This document shows, piece after piece, positions 1-7,485 of a DNA stretch of 8,382 nt. Every line of letters starts with the position of its first letter. Positions within the stretch are counted from its first letter, which is position 1. The notes under the pieces are model-generated. The model saw only the letters and a program-made list of their open reading frames with translations. It had not been told where the DNA came from and made no database searches. Location of the stretch: positions 1 through 8,382 of the forward strand of contig QIDJ01000336.1 of assembly GCA_003228395.1 (NCBI GenBank), written 5' to 3'. The position numbers and the translations under genes are program-made. This DNA is from Flammeovirgaceae bacterium. Its GTDB lineage: Bacteria > Bacteroidota > Bacteroidia > Cytophagales > Cyclobacteriaceae.

Positions 1-1970
1 TTATCAACAAGTCCGATAACCGCTTTTCCGGCTGGTACGAAACTACCCATCTGTGCCATCAGCACAATAAGTGCCGTTTGTCGCAGCAAGGCGGATTTTC
101 CTGACATATTTGGCCCGGTTATGATAATGATCTGCTGATGATCATTGTCCAGGTACACATCATTAGGAACGTAAGCTTCGCCCAGGGGAAGCTGTTGTTC
201 GATAACGGGATGCCGTCCTGAATGGATGTCGATGACCAGTGTGTCGTTTACATCCGGCATGGAATAACCGTTCTTAACAGCCACTTCAGCAAAGGACATC
301 AGGCAGTCCAATTTTGCAAGCAACCGGGCATTTTGCTGGACCGGAAGTGTGTATTCGGCAGCAACCTTCACCAGCTTTTGAAATAGTTGCTGCTCGATAG
401 CGTTAATTTTTTCTTCGGCATTCAGTATTTTTTCTTCATACTCTTTCAACTCCTCCGTAATATACCGTTCGGCATTTACAAGCGTCTGCTTTCTGATCCA
501 TTCTTCGGGCACTTTATCCTTGTGCGTGTTGGAAACCTCCAGGTAATAGCCGAAAACCTTGTTGTAGGCAATCTTCAGTGAAGGAATGCCGGTATTCTTC
601 ACTTCTCTTTCACGGATCTTCATCAGATAATCTTTCCCGGAAAAAGCGATATTCCTGAGCTCATCAAGTTCGTTGTTAATACCTTCCTGAATCATCCCCC
701 CCTGATTTGTCAGCATGGGTGCATCTTCTTTCAGTTCATTGCCGATTTTCACAACCAGCATTTCACAAAGATCAAGCCGGTCAGCCAGCAGCTTCAGGTC
801 TTCGGATTGATTTTGAGTTAGCATCTCCTTTACCGGAGCGGTATAATCAAGCGCCTTTTTCAGGTGAAGCATCTCCCGTGGGTTCACCCTTCCTACAGCC
901 ACCTTTGAAATGAGCCGTTCGAGGTCGGATATGTGCTTCAGATTTTCAAGAATCCGGTCACTTTGATCACGGTTGCTTACGAAGAATTGTACCATCCGGA
1001 GTCGTGACTCTATATCGTCCATTTTTTTCAGTGGCAAAACGATCCACTTTTTCATCATCCGTGATCCCATCGGTGTTACCGTATGATCAAGAATATCCAA
1101 TAACGGAACGCCATTTTCCTGCTGGGGAGTGATTAATTCCAGGTTCCGGATCGTAAATTTATCCAGCCATACATATGCCTTTTCATCAATTCGCGAGACC
1201 GCCGAGATATGGCTTACCTCCCTGTGTTCTGTTTCCTCCAGGTAGTGCAGGATGGCTCCTGCGGCCACAATGGCCTCATGCAGTTCTTCAATGCCGAATC
1301 CCTTCAGTGAATTTGTCCGGAAGTGCCGCGTAAGTTTTTCATAACCGTAGTCGAATGTATAAATCCAATCTTCGAGGCTAAAGGCAATCAGGTCTTCGTC
1401 GATAAGCGTGGCGAACTTCTTTCGGGAATCCTTGCTGATGATCATTTCTGCCGGTCTAAAGCTCTGCAGCAACTTTTGCACGTATTCGGCTGATCCGCTG
1501 GAGATCATAAACTCACCCGTTGAAACATCCAGGAAAGCTATTCCCGTTTCGTTGGCTCCAAAATGAACCGATGCAAGAAAGTTATTGGATTTACGGTCGA
1601 GTACGTTGTCATGATACGACAATCCGGGTGTAACCAGTTCGGTAACACCTCGTTTCACAATTCCCTTAACCAATTTCGGGTCTTCAAGCTGGTCGCAAAT
1701 GGCCACACGTTCACCCGATCGCACCAGTTTGGGAAGATACGTATCCAGGGCGTGATGCGGAAATCCTGCCAGCTCAATTTCGGATGCCGCCCCGTTAGCC
1801 CGCTTGGTGAGAACAATATCCAGGATCTTGCTGGCTTTTACTGCATCACTTCCGAATGTTTCATAAAAATCACCCACACGAAAAAGTAAAAGGGCACCCG
1901 GATGTTTTGCCTTTATCGCATTGTACTGCTTCATCAGCGGGGTTTCTTTTACATTCTTTGAACTTGCCAT
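1..1970 (-). CDS. mutS: DNA mismatch repair protein MutS (3' end outside window)
   Basis: MutS recognises base mismatches and small loops and, with ATP, recruits MutL to start strand-directed repair. The frame is open for 656 codons from an ATG at 1970 to the left edge with no internal stop, so about three quarters of the usual 850-870 residues are present. The N-terminal mismatch-binding domain carries GDFYETF at residues 33-39; F35 and E37 correspond to the Phe-x-Glu pair that contacts the mismatched base. This separates it from MutS2, which lacks that domain. The ATPase domain shows GPNMSGKS (Walker A) at 619-626, followed by the MutS-typical LLRQ and MAQMGSFVPA stretches. Walker B and the C-terminal helix-turn-helix would lie beyond the edge. 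The start is set by family alignment; there is no Shine-Dalgarno sequence. It is divergent from the RNA methylase gene, and a promoter-like pair lies upstream. Identification is secure. Confidence 0.97.
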   Translation of the reverse strand, partial: MASSKNVKETPLMKQYNAIKAKHPGALLLFRVGDFYETFGSDAVKASKILDIVLTKRANGAASEIELAGFPHHALDTYLPKLVRSGERVAICDQLEDPKLVKGIVKRGVTELVTPGLSYHDNVLDRKSNNFLASVHFGANETGIAFLDVSTGEFMISSGSAEYVQKLLQSFRPAEMIISKDSRKKFATLIDEDLIAFSLEDWIYTFDYGYEKLTRHFRTNSLKGFGIEELHEAIVAAGAILHYLEETEHREVSHISAVSRIDEKAYVWLDKFTIRNLELITPQQENGVPLLDILDHTVTPMGSRMMKKWIVLPLKKMDDIESRLRMVQFFVSNRDQSDRILENLKHISDLERLISKVAVGRVNPREMLHLKKALDYTAPVKEMLTQNQSEDLKLLADRLDLCEMLVVKIGNELKEDAPMLTNQGGMIQEGINNELDELRNIAFSGKDYLMKIREREVKNTGIPSLKIAYNKVFGYYLEVSNTHKDKVPEEWIRKQTLVNAERYITEELKEYEEKILNAEEKINAIEQQLFQKLVKVAAEYTLPVQQNARLLAKLDCLMSFAEVAVKNGYSMPDVNDTLVIDIHSGRHPVIEQQLPLGEAYVPNDVYLDNDHQQIIIITGPNMSGKSALLRQTALIVLMAQMGSFVPAGKAVIGLVD

Positions 1971-2012
1971 CAGGTCTTTGTATCAGCGTGATTTATATCT
2001 CTGTTCAATACA

Positions 2013-2043
2013 CAAAGATGCGTGTTTTTACAGGCATAAACAA
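2013..2043 (-). promoter_or_regulatory. Predicted Bacteroidota-type promoter for mutS
   Basis: On the minus strand a CATCTTTG element (2013-2020) matches seven of the eight positions of the Bacteroidota -7 consensus TAnnTTTG, and a TTG (2041-2043) lies exactly 20 bases upstream as a -33 element. Transcription would start near 2006 and give a leader of about 35 bases before the mutS ATG. The TTG overlaps the first base of the ATG at 2043 of the divergent methylase gene. This is a motif match only. Confidence 0.4.
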
Positions 2044-2630
2044 TGGCATTTTTGCCGGGGAAGCGTAGTTTTGCAGAACTTGTTTTCGCTGTGGAAGATC
2101 ATTTTAAAAAAACTGCAAATAAAGACCTTGACAGAAAAAGCGTTAGTGAATTTCATGCTACCGACAAGATGCCATTAGTGATCGTTCTTGACAACATCAG
2201 AAGCAAGCATAATGTTGGATCGGTATTCCGGACGTCGGATGCGTTTCTGGTCAAAAAAATCTATCTGACAGGTATCACGGCCACCCCTCCACATCGCGAT
2301 ATAAACAAAACAGCTCTCGGTGCTACTGAATCTGTTGCCTGGGAATACATGGAAAGCACCCATACTGCAGTGAAGCAGCTAAAGGAAGACGGATATATCA
2401 TCGTTTCCGTTGAACAGGCCGAGCCCCACATCTCGCTGGAAAACCTGACTACTGAAAAAAACAAAAAGTATTGCCTGGTATTTGGCAACGAGGTGTACGG
2501 GGTAAGCGATGAAGTTGTCAGGCTATCTGATTTCTGCCTTGAAATCCCCCAGTCGGGTACCAAACACAGCCTGAATATCTCCGTAAGCGTAGGGATAGTT
2601 TTATGGCAATTTTATAACGTTATCCGGTGA
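2043..2630 (+). CDS. SpoU/TrmH-family RNA 2'-O-ribose methyltransferase
   Basis: This is a SPOUT-superfamily enzyme expected to transfer a methyl group from S-adenosylmethionine to a ribose 2'-OH in tRNA or rRNA. All three SpoU motifs are visible in the 195-residue product: motif 1, NIRSKHNVGSVFRTSDAF, at 51-68 (N51, R63); motif 2, VFGNEVYGVSDEVV, at 146-159 (N149, E150); motif 3, EIPQSGTKHSLNISVSVGI, at 167-185 (S176, L177, N178). These form the deep trefoil knot that binds the cofactor. There is no added RNA-binding domain of the RlmB or TsnR type, so this is the short form common in Bacteroidota, and the target nucleotide cannot be read from sequence. An in-frame stop just upstream makes ATG 2043 the earliest start. 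From memory, the short relatives begin about 20 residues later, so GTG at 2091 (179 residues) is a credible alternative. It is divergent from mutS. Family certain; substrate unknown. Confidence 0.93.
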   Translation: MAFLPGKRSFAELVFAVEDHFKKTANKDLDRKSVSEFHATDKMPLVIVLDNIRSKHNVGSVFRTSDAFLVKKIYLTGITATPPHRDINKTALGATESVAWEYMESTHTAVKQLKEDGYIIVSVEQAEPHISLENLTTEKNKKYCLVFGNEVYGVSDEVVRLSDFCLEIPQSGTKHSLNISVSVGIVLWQFYNVIR

Positions 2631-2685
2631 TACAGTACCCTTTATTTATTTTGATAATAATCGCTGTTTTCACACTTCCATCATC

Positions 2686-2693
2686 TAAATTTG
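2686..2693 (+). promoter_or_regulatory. Predicted -7 element of fumC promoter
   Basis: TAAATTTG is a perfect match to the Bacteroidota -7 consensus TAnnTTTG. The -33 region is weak: only a TGTTTT stretch at 2665-2670 at roughly suitable spacing. Transcription would begin about 2698-2700. That leaves fewer than ten leader bases before the ATG at 2706 but about 18-20 before the ATG at 2718, which supports the second start. Confidence 0.45.
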
Positions 2694-2717
2694 AAGTATA
2701 AATAAATGCAGATTATC

Positions 2718-4130
2718 ATGGATTACAGGATAGAAAAAGATACTATGGGCGAGGTAAAAGTACCTGCCGAAATGTACTGGGGTGCACAAACTGAGCGCTC
2801 ACGAAATAATTTCAAAATTGATGTTGACAGGGGTAAAATGCCACTGGAGATTATTTATGCCTTTGCGTATCTTAAAAAAGCTGCCGCCCACACCAACTGC
2901 GAACTAGGGGTGCTGTCTGAAGAAAAACGTGATTTGATTTCGACCGTATGCGACGAAGTACTAAAAGGTGAGCTGGATGACCAGTTTCCGCTTGTAATAT
3001 GGCAGACCGGGTCCGGCACGCAGTCGAATATGAATATGAATGAAGTGGTCTCCAACCGGACGCATGTACTTGATGGAAACAAATTAGGCCAAGGTGTAAA
3101 TCACATTCATCCCAACGATGATGTCAATAAATCACAATCTTCAAACGATACATTCCCAACGGCAATGCATATCGCGGCCTATAAGCTGATTACCGAAGTG
3201 ACCATTCCGGGAGTTGAAAACCTCCGTAATACATTGAAAGCCAAAACCATGGAGTTCATGAAAGTGGTAAAAATCGGACGTACACACCTGATGGATGCCA
3301 CGCCGCTTACACTTGGTCAGGAATTTTCGGGATATGTATCTCAACTGGATCATGGTCTGAAAGCCCTAAGGAATACCCTGCCTCATTTGTCAGAGCTGGC
3401 GCTGGGTGGAACTGCCGTAGGAACAGGCATTAATACCCCGGAAGGCTATTCGGAGCTGGTAGCAAAATATATTGCTGATTTTACCGGTTTGCCCTTTGTA
3501 ACCGCTGAAAACAAATTCGAGGCGCTTGCTGCTCATGATGCGCTGGTAGAAAGTCATGGGGCGCTTAAGCAACTTGCGGTAAGTCTTATGAAAATTGCAA
3601 ATGATATCAGAATGCTGGCTTCCGGGCCCCGTAGTGGCATCGGAGAACTCCTGCTGCCGGCAAACGAACCCGGCTCGTCAATCATGCCCGGCAAGGTGAA
3701 TCCGACACAAGCGGAAGCGCTTACGATGGTATGTACACAAGTAATGGGTAATGATGTGGCTATTGCAGCCGGCGGCATGACCGGCCATTACGAACTGAAT
3801 GTATTCAAGCCAATGATGGCATACAACATCCTTCAATCTGCACGGCTGATTGGAGAAGCATGTGTATCATTTAATGATCATTGCGCCGTTGGTATAGCGC
3901 CTAATTATGATCATCTGGACAAAAACCTGCGCAATTCCCTGATGCTGGTTACCGCACTGAATACTCATATTGGATATGAAAAAGCGGCAAAAATCGCTAA
4001 AACAGCGCATGAAAATGGTACCACCCTGAAGGAAGAGGCTATTAAGCTGGGATTTGTAACAGAAGAAGAATTCGATGAATGGGTAGATCCGATAAAAATG
4101 ACCGGACACATTGAATTAACTGCTAATTGA
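2718..4130 (+). CDS. fumC: Fumarate hydratase class II (fumarase C)
   Basis: This is an oxygen-stable, iron-free homotetrameric enzyme of the fumarase/aspartase superfamily that interconverts fumarate and (S)-malate in the TCA cycle in the cytoplasm. Counting from ATG 2718 the product has 470 residues, close to E. coli FumC. Conserved blocks are [14 protein letters not shown] at 97-110, [14 protein letters not shown] at 131-144, [16 protein letters not shown] at 187-202 with the catalytic-site His at 190, and the signature loop [13 protein letters not shown] at 319-331. Ser320 corresponds to E. coli Ser318, and Lys326 and Asn328 are also present. The fumarate-specific loop and the ending argue against aspartase or argininosuccinate lyase. 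An ATG four codons upstream (2706) is in frame. I prefer 2718 because it fits family length before the EKDTMG block and leaves a leader behind the predicted promoter. It appears monocistronic, with a new promoter downstream. No irregularity seen. Confidence 0.97.
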   Translation: MDYRIEKDTMGEVKVPAEMYWGAQTERSRNNFKIDVDRGKMPLEIIYAFAYLKKAAAHTNCELGVLSEEKRDLISTVCDEVLKGELDDQFPLVIWQTGSGTQSNMNMNEVVSNRTHVLDGNKLGQGVNHIHPNDDVNKSQSSNDTFPTAMHIAAYKLITEVTIPGVENLRNTLKAKTMEFMKVVKIGRTHLMDATPLTLGQEFSGYVSQLDHGLKALRNTLPHLSELALGGTAVGTGINTPEGYSELVAKYIADFTGLPFVTAENKFEALAAHDALVESHGALKQLAVSLMKIANDIRMLASGPRSGIGELLLPANEPGSSIMPGKVNPTQAEALTMVCTQVMGNDVAIAAGGMTGHYELNVFKPMMAYNILQSARLIGEACVSFNDHCAVGIAPNYDHLDKNLRNSLMLVTALNTHIGYEKAAKIAKTAHENGTTLKEEAIKLGFVTEEEFDEWVDPIKMTGHIELTAN

Positions 4131-4147
4131 GGCAATGAAACATATTA

Positions 4148-4180
4148 TTTGACATTATTTATTTAGATTTCGTACATTTA
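4148..4180 (+). promoter_or_regulatory. Predicted Bacteroidota-type promoter for the SPOR-like gene
   Basis: TTTG at 4148-4151 and TACATTTA at 4173-4180 (seven of eight positions of TAnnTTTG) are separated by 21 bases. Transcription would start near 4187 and give a leader of about 28 A/T-rich bases before the ATG at 4215. A second near match, TAGATTTC, lies a few bases upstream and could serve instead. Motif evidence only. Confidence 0.4.
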
Positions 4181-4214
4181 TGGGAATTAATTCTTACAAA
4201 CCAAATTTTACCTC

Positions 4215-4841
4215 ATGAAAAGATTAGGAATATTAATGATTGGGCTTGTTGTTTGTCTGGGAACCGTAAGCCAGAGTTATGCACAGCTTTCTAAGCAGGA
4301 AAAGAAAGAGTGGAAGAAAAAATGGAAAGCTTATAAAGCAGATCTTGAAGCCTTTAAAACGCTTGTGGAAGAAAACAGTTCCATGAAAGGACAGCTCAAT
4401 AGCGCGAAAGGGCAGGTTACAAGTCTGGAATCGCGCCTTGCAGATAAAGATGCCGAAATCAGTGATCTGCAGGCACAAGTCAAGCGAATGGAAAGTGATG
4501 TTTCTTCAGCTAAGGCGGCACAGCGAAGAGCTGAAGAACAGTTAGCTTCGAAGCCGGCATCTACATCCGGTGACTGGGACAAAGGCGTTGTATTCAGGGT
4601 TCAGATTGGCGCTTTTGAAAAGAAAGACATGTCAGAATTCGATGAAGGCAACGAGGAGTTTAACACTGAAAAAGCCGACGGACTTGAAAAAGTCACACTG
4701 GGTAATTTCAGAGACTACTGGAAGGCTGACAAGTTTAAAAAAGACCTGAGGCAAATGGGCGTCAAAGATGCCTGGATCGTTCCTTTTAAAGACGGCCAGC
4801 GGGTTCCCATTAAAGATGTACTTGAAGGAGTAGTGAAATAG
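4215..4841 (+). CDS. Secreted coiled-coil protein with C-terminal SPOR-like domain
   Basis: I do not recognise a named gene. The 208-residue product has three visible parts. Residues 1-23 form a signal peptide: positive MKR, a hydrophobic core, then a Ser-Tyr-Ala cleavage site followed by Gln24. Residues about 25-112 are highly charged; a Lys/Trp-rich start (KEWKKKWKAYKADLEAFK) leads into heptad-like repeats (roughly 52-112) that predict a coiled coil. After a short Ser/Thr/Gly linker, residues about 124-198 resemble a SPOR-like fold: VVFRVQIGAF at 125-134, VTLGNF at 160-165, and MGVKDAWIVPFKDGQRVPI at 181-199. In Bacteroidota such proteins are often labelled ezrin/radixin/moesin-like or SPOR-domain proteins. 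SPOR domains of known function bind denuded peptidoglycan glycans, so a periplasmic cell-wall role is plausible but inferred. It has its own promoter candidate and a strong terminator after it, so it is probably a single-gene transcript. Confidence 0.85.
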   Translation: MKRLGILMIGLVVCLGTVSQSYAQLSKQEKKEWKKKWKAYKADLEAFKTLVEENSSMKGQLNSAKGQVTSLESRLADKDAEISDLQAQVKRMESDVSSAKAAQRRAEEQLASKPASTSGDWDKGVVFRVQIGAFEKKDMSEFDEGNEEFNTEKADGLEKVTLGNFRDYWKADKFKKDLRQMGVKDAWIVPFKDGQRVPIKDVLEGVVK

Positions 4842-4882
4842 GGAACATAAATCTCGGTTTACATATAGTATTATTAAAAATC

Positions 4883-4918
4883 GCAGGTGGAGGATTCCTC
4901 TGCCTGCATTTTATTTCT
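4883..4918 (+). terminator. Intrinsic terminator after the SPOR-like gene
   Basis: GCAGGTGGAGG (4883-4893) pairs with CCTCTGCCTGC (4897-4907) through eleven base pairs, two of them G-U wobbles, around a three-base ATT loop. A T-rich tail, ATTTTATTTCT, follows at 4908-4918. Five A/T pairs could extend the stem below one bulged C at 4882. It lies 42 bases after the stop of the SPOR-like gene and ends just before the recJ start, so it should end the upstream transcript. Confidence 0.7.
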
Positions 4919-4931
4919 GTCAGTTGCAACT

Positions 4932-6629
4932 ATGTCAAAACTGTGGGTATTCCGTGACACGGCTAATGAAGCCGGGGTTGATCACCTGAGCAACGCTATC
5001 AATATTGACACAGTACTTTCATCAATCCTTATTCATCGTGGTATTCAGTCGTTTGACGAAGCAAAAAAATACTTTCGCCCGCAATTAGACGATCTGCACG
5101 ATCCTTTTCTGATGAAAGGTATGGAACCGGCGGTTGAAAGGTTAGGCAAAGCCATCCGGAATAATGAGCGAATACTTGTTTACGGCGATTATGATGTAGA
5201 TGGAACTACCTCGGTGGTTATGATGTACTCGTTCCTGAAAAAACACGCTGAAAACATAGATTTCTACATTCCTGACCGCTACCGGGAAGGATACGGTATC
5301 AGTGAAGAAGGCGTTGCATACGCTATTAATAACGACATCTCGCTTATAATAAGCCTGGATTGTGGTATTCGGGCCGTTGAAAACATTACCATGGCAGCCG
5401 ATAATCGTATCGATTTTATTGTATGTGACCATCATTTCCCGGGAGAAACGCTGCCGCCGGCCATAGCCATTCTCGATCCGAAACAGGAGGACTGCGATTA
5501 TCCGTTTAAAGAATTATCCGGGTGTGGAATCGGATTTAAGCTAATTCAGGGCTTTTATGATCAGCAATCAACACCTGAACAATCCTATGCCTGGCTTGAT
5601 CTGGTTGCCATAAGCATTTGTGCAGACATTGTACCCATAAATGGTGAAAACCGGATTTTGACCTATCATGGCCTTAAAAAATTAAATGCGGAACCACTTG
5701 CAGGATTAAGGGCTTTGATGGGAGTTGCCGGATTAAAAAACGACGTGGATGTATCGGGTGTGGTATTTGGAATTGCACCAAGAATAAATGCCGCGGGACG
5801 GATAAGTCATGCGCGGGATGCGGTACAGTTATTGCTGGCTGAGTCATCAGAAAGCGCAGTGAAAGCTGCAGAAATAGTAAATGCGCTTAATATCGAACGA
5901 AAAAATTATGACGTGGAAATTACCGGGGAGGCCCTGAAAATGATCCGCTCGGACAGCAGACTGGAATCAGCTAAAAGCACCGTGCTCTTTAAAGAGAGCT
6001 GGCACAAAGGAGTGATTGGCATTGTAGCAAGCCGCGTCATCGAAAAATACTATCGTCCAACCATCATTTTGACCGAGTCAAACAATATGGCGACCGGCTC
6101 GGCCCGTTCGGTAGATGGGTTCAACGTGTATAGTGCGATCGAAGCATGCAGCGGATTACTCTCACGGTTCGGCGGACACAAATATGCAGCAGGTGTTACG
6201 CTGCCGCTTGAAAATGTGCAGAAATTTCAGGCAAAATTTGAAGAAATTGTAGCAGCAACTATCAGCAGCAATGACCTGATACCTAAACTGAAAATTGACG
6301 CTACATTGAGTTTTGAAAAAATAAATGCAGGATTTTTTAACATTATAAGGCAGATGGAGCCATTTGGCCCGGCTAACCCATCGCCGGTATTTATTACTGA
6401 AAATGTGGAATGTATCAATTCGCGGGTTATCGGCGATAAACATCTGAAAATGATTGTGAAAGAAAGAGGCAGGAAAAAAACATTTGAAGCGATTGCCTTT
6501 GGCCAGGCTGATTTGTCCGGAATGATTGTGGGTAATCAGCCCATTCGAATTGCCTATCACATTGAAGAAAATGAATTCAGAGACGAAAAATTCCTGCAGC
6601 TTGTAATTAAAGATATAAAAGAGCAATAA
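4932..6629 (+). CDS. recJ: Single-stranded-DNA-specific 5'-3' exonuclease RecJ
   Basis: RecJ degrades single-stranded DNA 5' to 3' and acts in RecF-pathway recombination and mismatch-repair excision. The 565-residue product shows the DHH phosphoesterase core: DYDVDGTT at 86-93 (motif I metal ligands), SLDCG at 141-145, CDHH at 165-168 (motif III, the family name), CGIGFKL at 198-204, ICADIVP around D232 with GENR at 238-241, and APRINAAGRI at 282-291. The DHHA1 domain follows, with HKGVIGIVASR at 358-368 and GGHKYAAG at 414-421, then a C-terminal OB-like domain from about 450. An in-frame GTG at 4887 would add 15 residues, but it sits inside the terminator stem and the added residues do not look like RecJ, so ATG 4932 is chosen. 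No clear promoter lies between terminator and start. lptB follows after 11 bases, implying one transcript. All visible catalytic motifs are intact. Confidence 0.96.
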   Translation: MSKLWVFRDTANEAGVDHLSNAINIDTVLSSILIHRGIQSFDEAKKYFRPQLDDLHDPFLMKGMEPAVERLGKAIRNNERILVYGDYDVDGTTSVVMMYSFLKKHAENIDFYIPDRYREGYGISEEGVAYAINNDISLIISLDCGIRAVENITMAADNRIDFIVCDHHFPGETLPPAIAILDPKQEDCDYPFKELSGCGIGFKLIQGFYDQQSTPEQSYAWLDLVAISICADIVPINGENRILTYHGLKKLNAEPLAGLRALMGVAGLKNDVDVSGVVFGIAPRINAAGRISHARDAVQLLLAESSESAVKAAEIVNALNIERKNYDVEITGEALKMIRSDSRLESAKSTVLFKESWHKGVIGIVASRVIEKYYRPTIILTESNNMATGSARSVDGFNVYSAIEACSGLLSRFGGHKYAAGVTLPLENVQKFQAKFEEIVAATISSNDLIPKLKIDATLSFEKINAGFFNIIRQMEPFGPANPSPVFITENVECINSRVIGDKHLKMIVKERGRKKTFEAIAFGQADLSGMIVGNQPIRIAYHIEENEFRDEKFLQLVIKDIKEQ

Positions 6630-6640
6630 AAATTTTGTAA

Positions 6641-7378
6641 ATGCCGCATACGCTTAAAGCTGAAAAGCTCGTGAAAAAATATAAACGCCGTAAAGTGGTG
6701 GATGATGTCTCTATTGAAGTATCTCAGGGAGAAATTGTGGGGTTGCTGGGTCCGAACGGAGCAGGTAAAACCACCACCTTCTATATGATCGTTGGTTTGA
6801 TAAAACCGAATTCAGGAAGGATTTTTCTCGATCAGAAAGACATTACAAACCTGGCAATGTATAAACGGGCCAAAAGGGGCATCGGATATCTGGCACAGGA
6901 GCCTTCCGTATTCCGGAAACTCACAGTTGAAGACAACCTCAGGGCAGTGCTTGAATTTACCGGTTTGAGTAAAAAGGATCAGCGTGAAAAAATGGAGTTG
7001 CTGATGGAAGAATTCAGCATCTCGCATGTGCGCAAAAATATCGGGATGGTGCTTTCCGGCGGCGAACGAAGACGCACCGAAATAGCCCGGGCCCTGGCCG
7101 TTGATCCGGATTTTATTTTGCTTGACGAGCCCTTTGCCGGGGTGGACCCGATCGCTGTGGAGGAAATACAAATGATTGTGGCGCGTCTGAAAAAACGAAA
7201 CATTGGGATTCTCATTACAGACCATAATGTGCAGGAAACATTGTCGATTACTGACAGGGCCTATCTTATGTTTGAGGGAAAGCTGCTGAAATCAGGGACT
7301 GCAGAAGATCTTGCTGCCGATGAGCAGGTGCGGCGTGTTTATCTTGGCAAACATTTTGTGCTGAAACGAAAAATTTAA
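6641..7378 (+). CDS. lptB: LPS export ABC transporter ATP-binding protein LptB
   Basis: LptB is the cytoplasmic ATPase of the LptB2FGC complex that extracts lipopolysaccharide from the inner membrane and pushes it along the Lpt bridge to the outer membrane. At 245 residues it matches the family length. Visible elements are Walker A GPNGAGKT at 37-44, followed by the LptB-typical TTFYMIVG; the Q-loop at Gln86 in [18 protein letters not shown]; the signature LSGGERRR at 138-145; Walker B ILLDEP at 159-164 followed by [13 protein letters not shown]; and the switch His195 in [10 protein letters not shown]. The tail ending VYLGKHFVL is also characteristic and separates it from LivF/LivG-type ATPases. 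No Shine-Dalgarno sequence is present. The 11-base gap to recJ suggests co-transcription. lptF, lptG, lptC and lptA are not in this window, so the transporter is encoded in scattered loci. Confidence 0.95.
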   Translation: MPHTLKAEKLVKKYKRRKVVDDVSIEVSQGEIVGLLGPNGAGKTTTFYMIVGLIKPNSGRIFLDQKDITNLAMYKRAKRGIGYLAQEPSVFRKLTVEDNLRAVLEFTGLSKKDQREKMELLMEEFSISHVRKNIGMVLSGGERRRTEIARALAVDPDFILLDEPFAGVDPIAVEEIQMIVARLKKRNIGILITDHNVQETLSITDRAYLMFEGKLLKSGTAEDLAADEQVRRVYLGKHFVLKRKI

Positions 7379-7450
7379 TTCAGGGTTTCTTGAAAACGCA
7401 CTTCGTGAAGCTTTAAGCTCCCGATAATTCATATTTATCCGGTTATTTAG

Positions 7451-7458
7451 TATATTTC
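7451..7458 (+). promoter_or_regulatory. Possible -7 element upstream of the GH3-family gene
   Basis: TATATTTC matches seven of eight positions of TAnnTTTG and lies 27 bases before the ATG at 7486. At the expected -33 spacing there is only TTC, so the pair is incomplete. The 107-base gap after lptB makes a separate promoter reasonable, but read-through from lptB is equally possible. Confidence 0.22.
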
Positions 7459-7485
7459 AGGGACAGGTATTTTTTTCGCTTCTTA

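Noticed and set aside
114..137. MutS Walker A reads GPNMSGKS followed by Ala, unlike GPNMGGKST in enterobacteria.
   Set aside because: The Lys and Ser that bind phosphate and magnesium are kept; the changes look like ordinary lineage variation.
595..626. Checked mutS for frameshifts or premature stops, since the gene runs off the edge.
   Set aside because: Codon-by-codon reading of the minus strand found no in-frame stop between 1970 and 3, so it is an intact partial gene, not a pseudogene.
387..1889. Plus-strand open frames of 64-108 codons within the first 1.9 kb.
   Set aside because: They lie antisense to the intact mutS frame, and their products show no recognisable domain.
2614..2623. 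Perfect palindrome ATAACGTTAT at the end of the methylase gene.
   Set aside because: It lies within coding sequence, has no loop to form a stable hairpin, and no T-run follows. Not a terminator.
4215..4286. Possible lipoprotein signal in the SPOR-like protein (Cys at residue 14, LVVC).
   Set aside because: The residue before Cys is Val rather than Gly, Ala or Ser, and the Cys lies in the middle of the hydrophobic core. A signal peptidase I site at Ser-Tyr-Ala fits better.
6162..6626. A 154-codon minus-strand open frame opposite the end of recJ.
   Set aside because: It is fully antisense to the conserved DHHA1 and OB-like parts of recJ. Its Phe/Asn/Cys-rich product looks like a shadow of A-rich coding sequence.
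7401..7420. Small palindromes after lptB (CTTCGTGAAG and AGCTTTAAGCT).
   Set aside because: Short arms, very small loops and no T-tract; expected by chance in this composition.
7421..7449. Weak hairpin after lptB: CCGATAA pairing with TTATCCGG around a seven-base loop, followed by TTATTTAG.
   Set aside because: The stem is seven pairs, mostly A/T, with a bulge, and there is no real T-run directly after it. Too weak to call a terminator.
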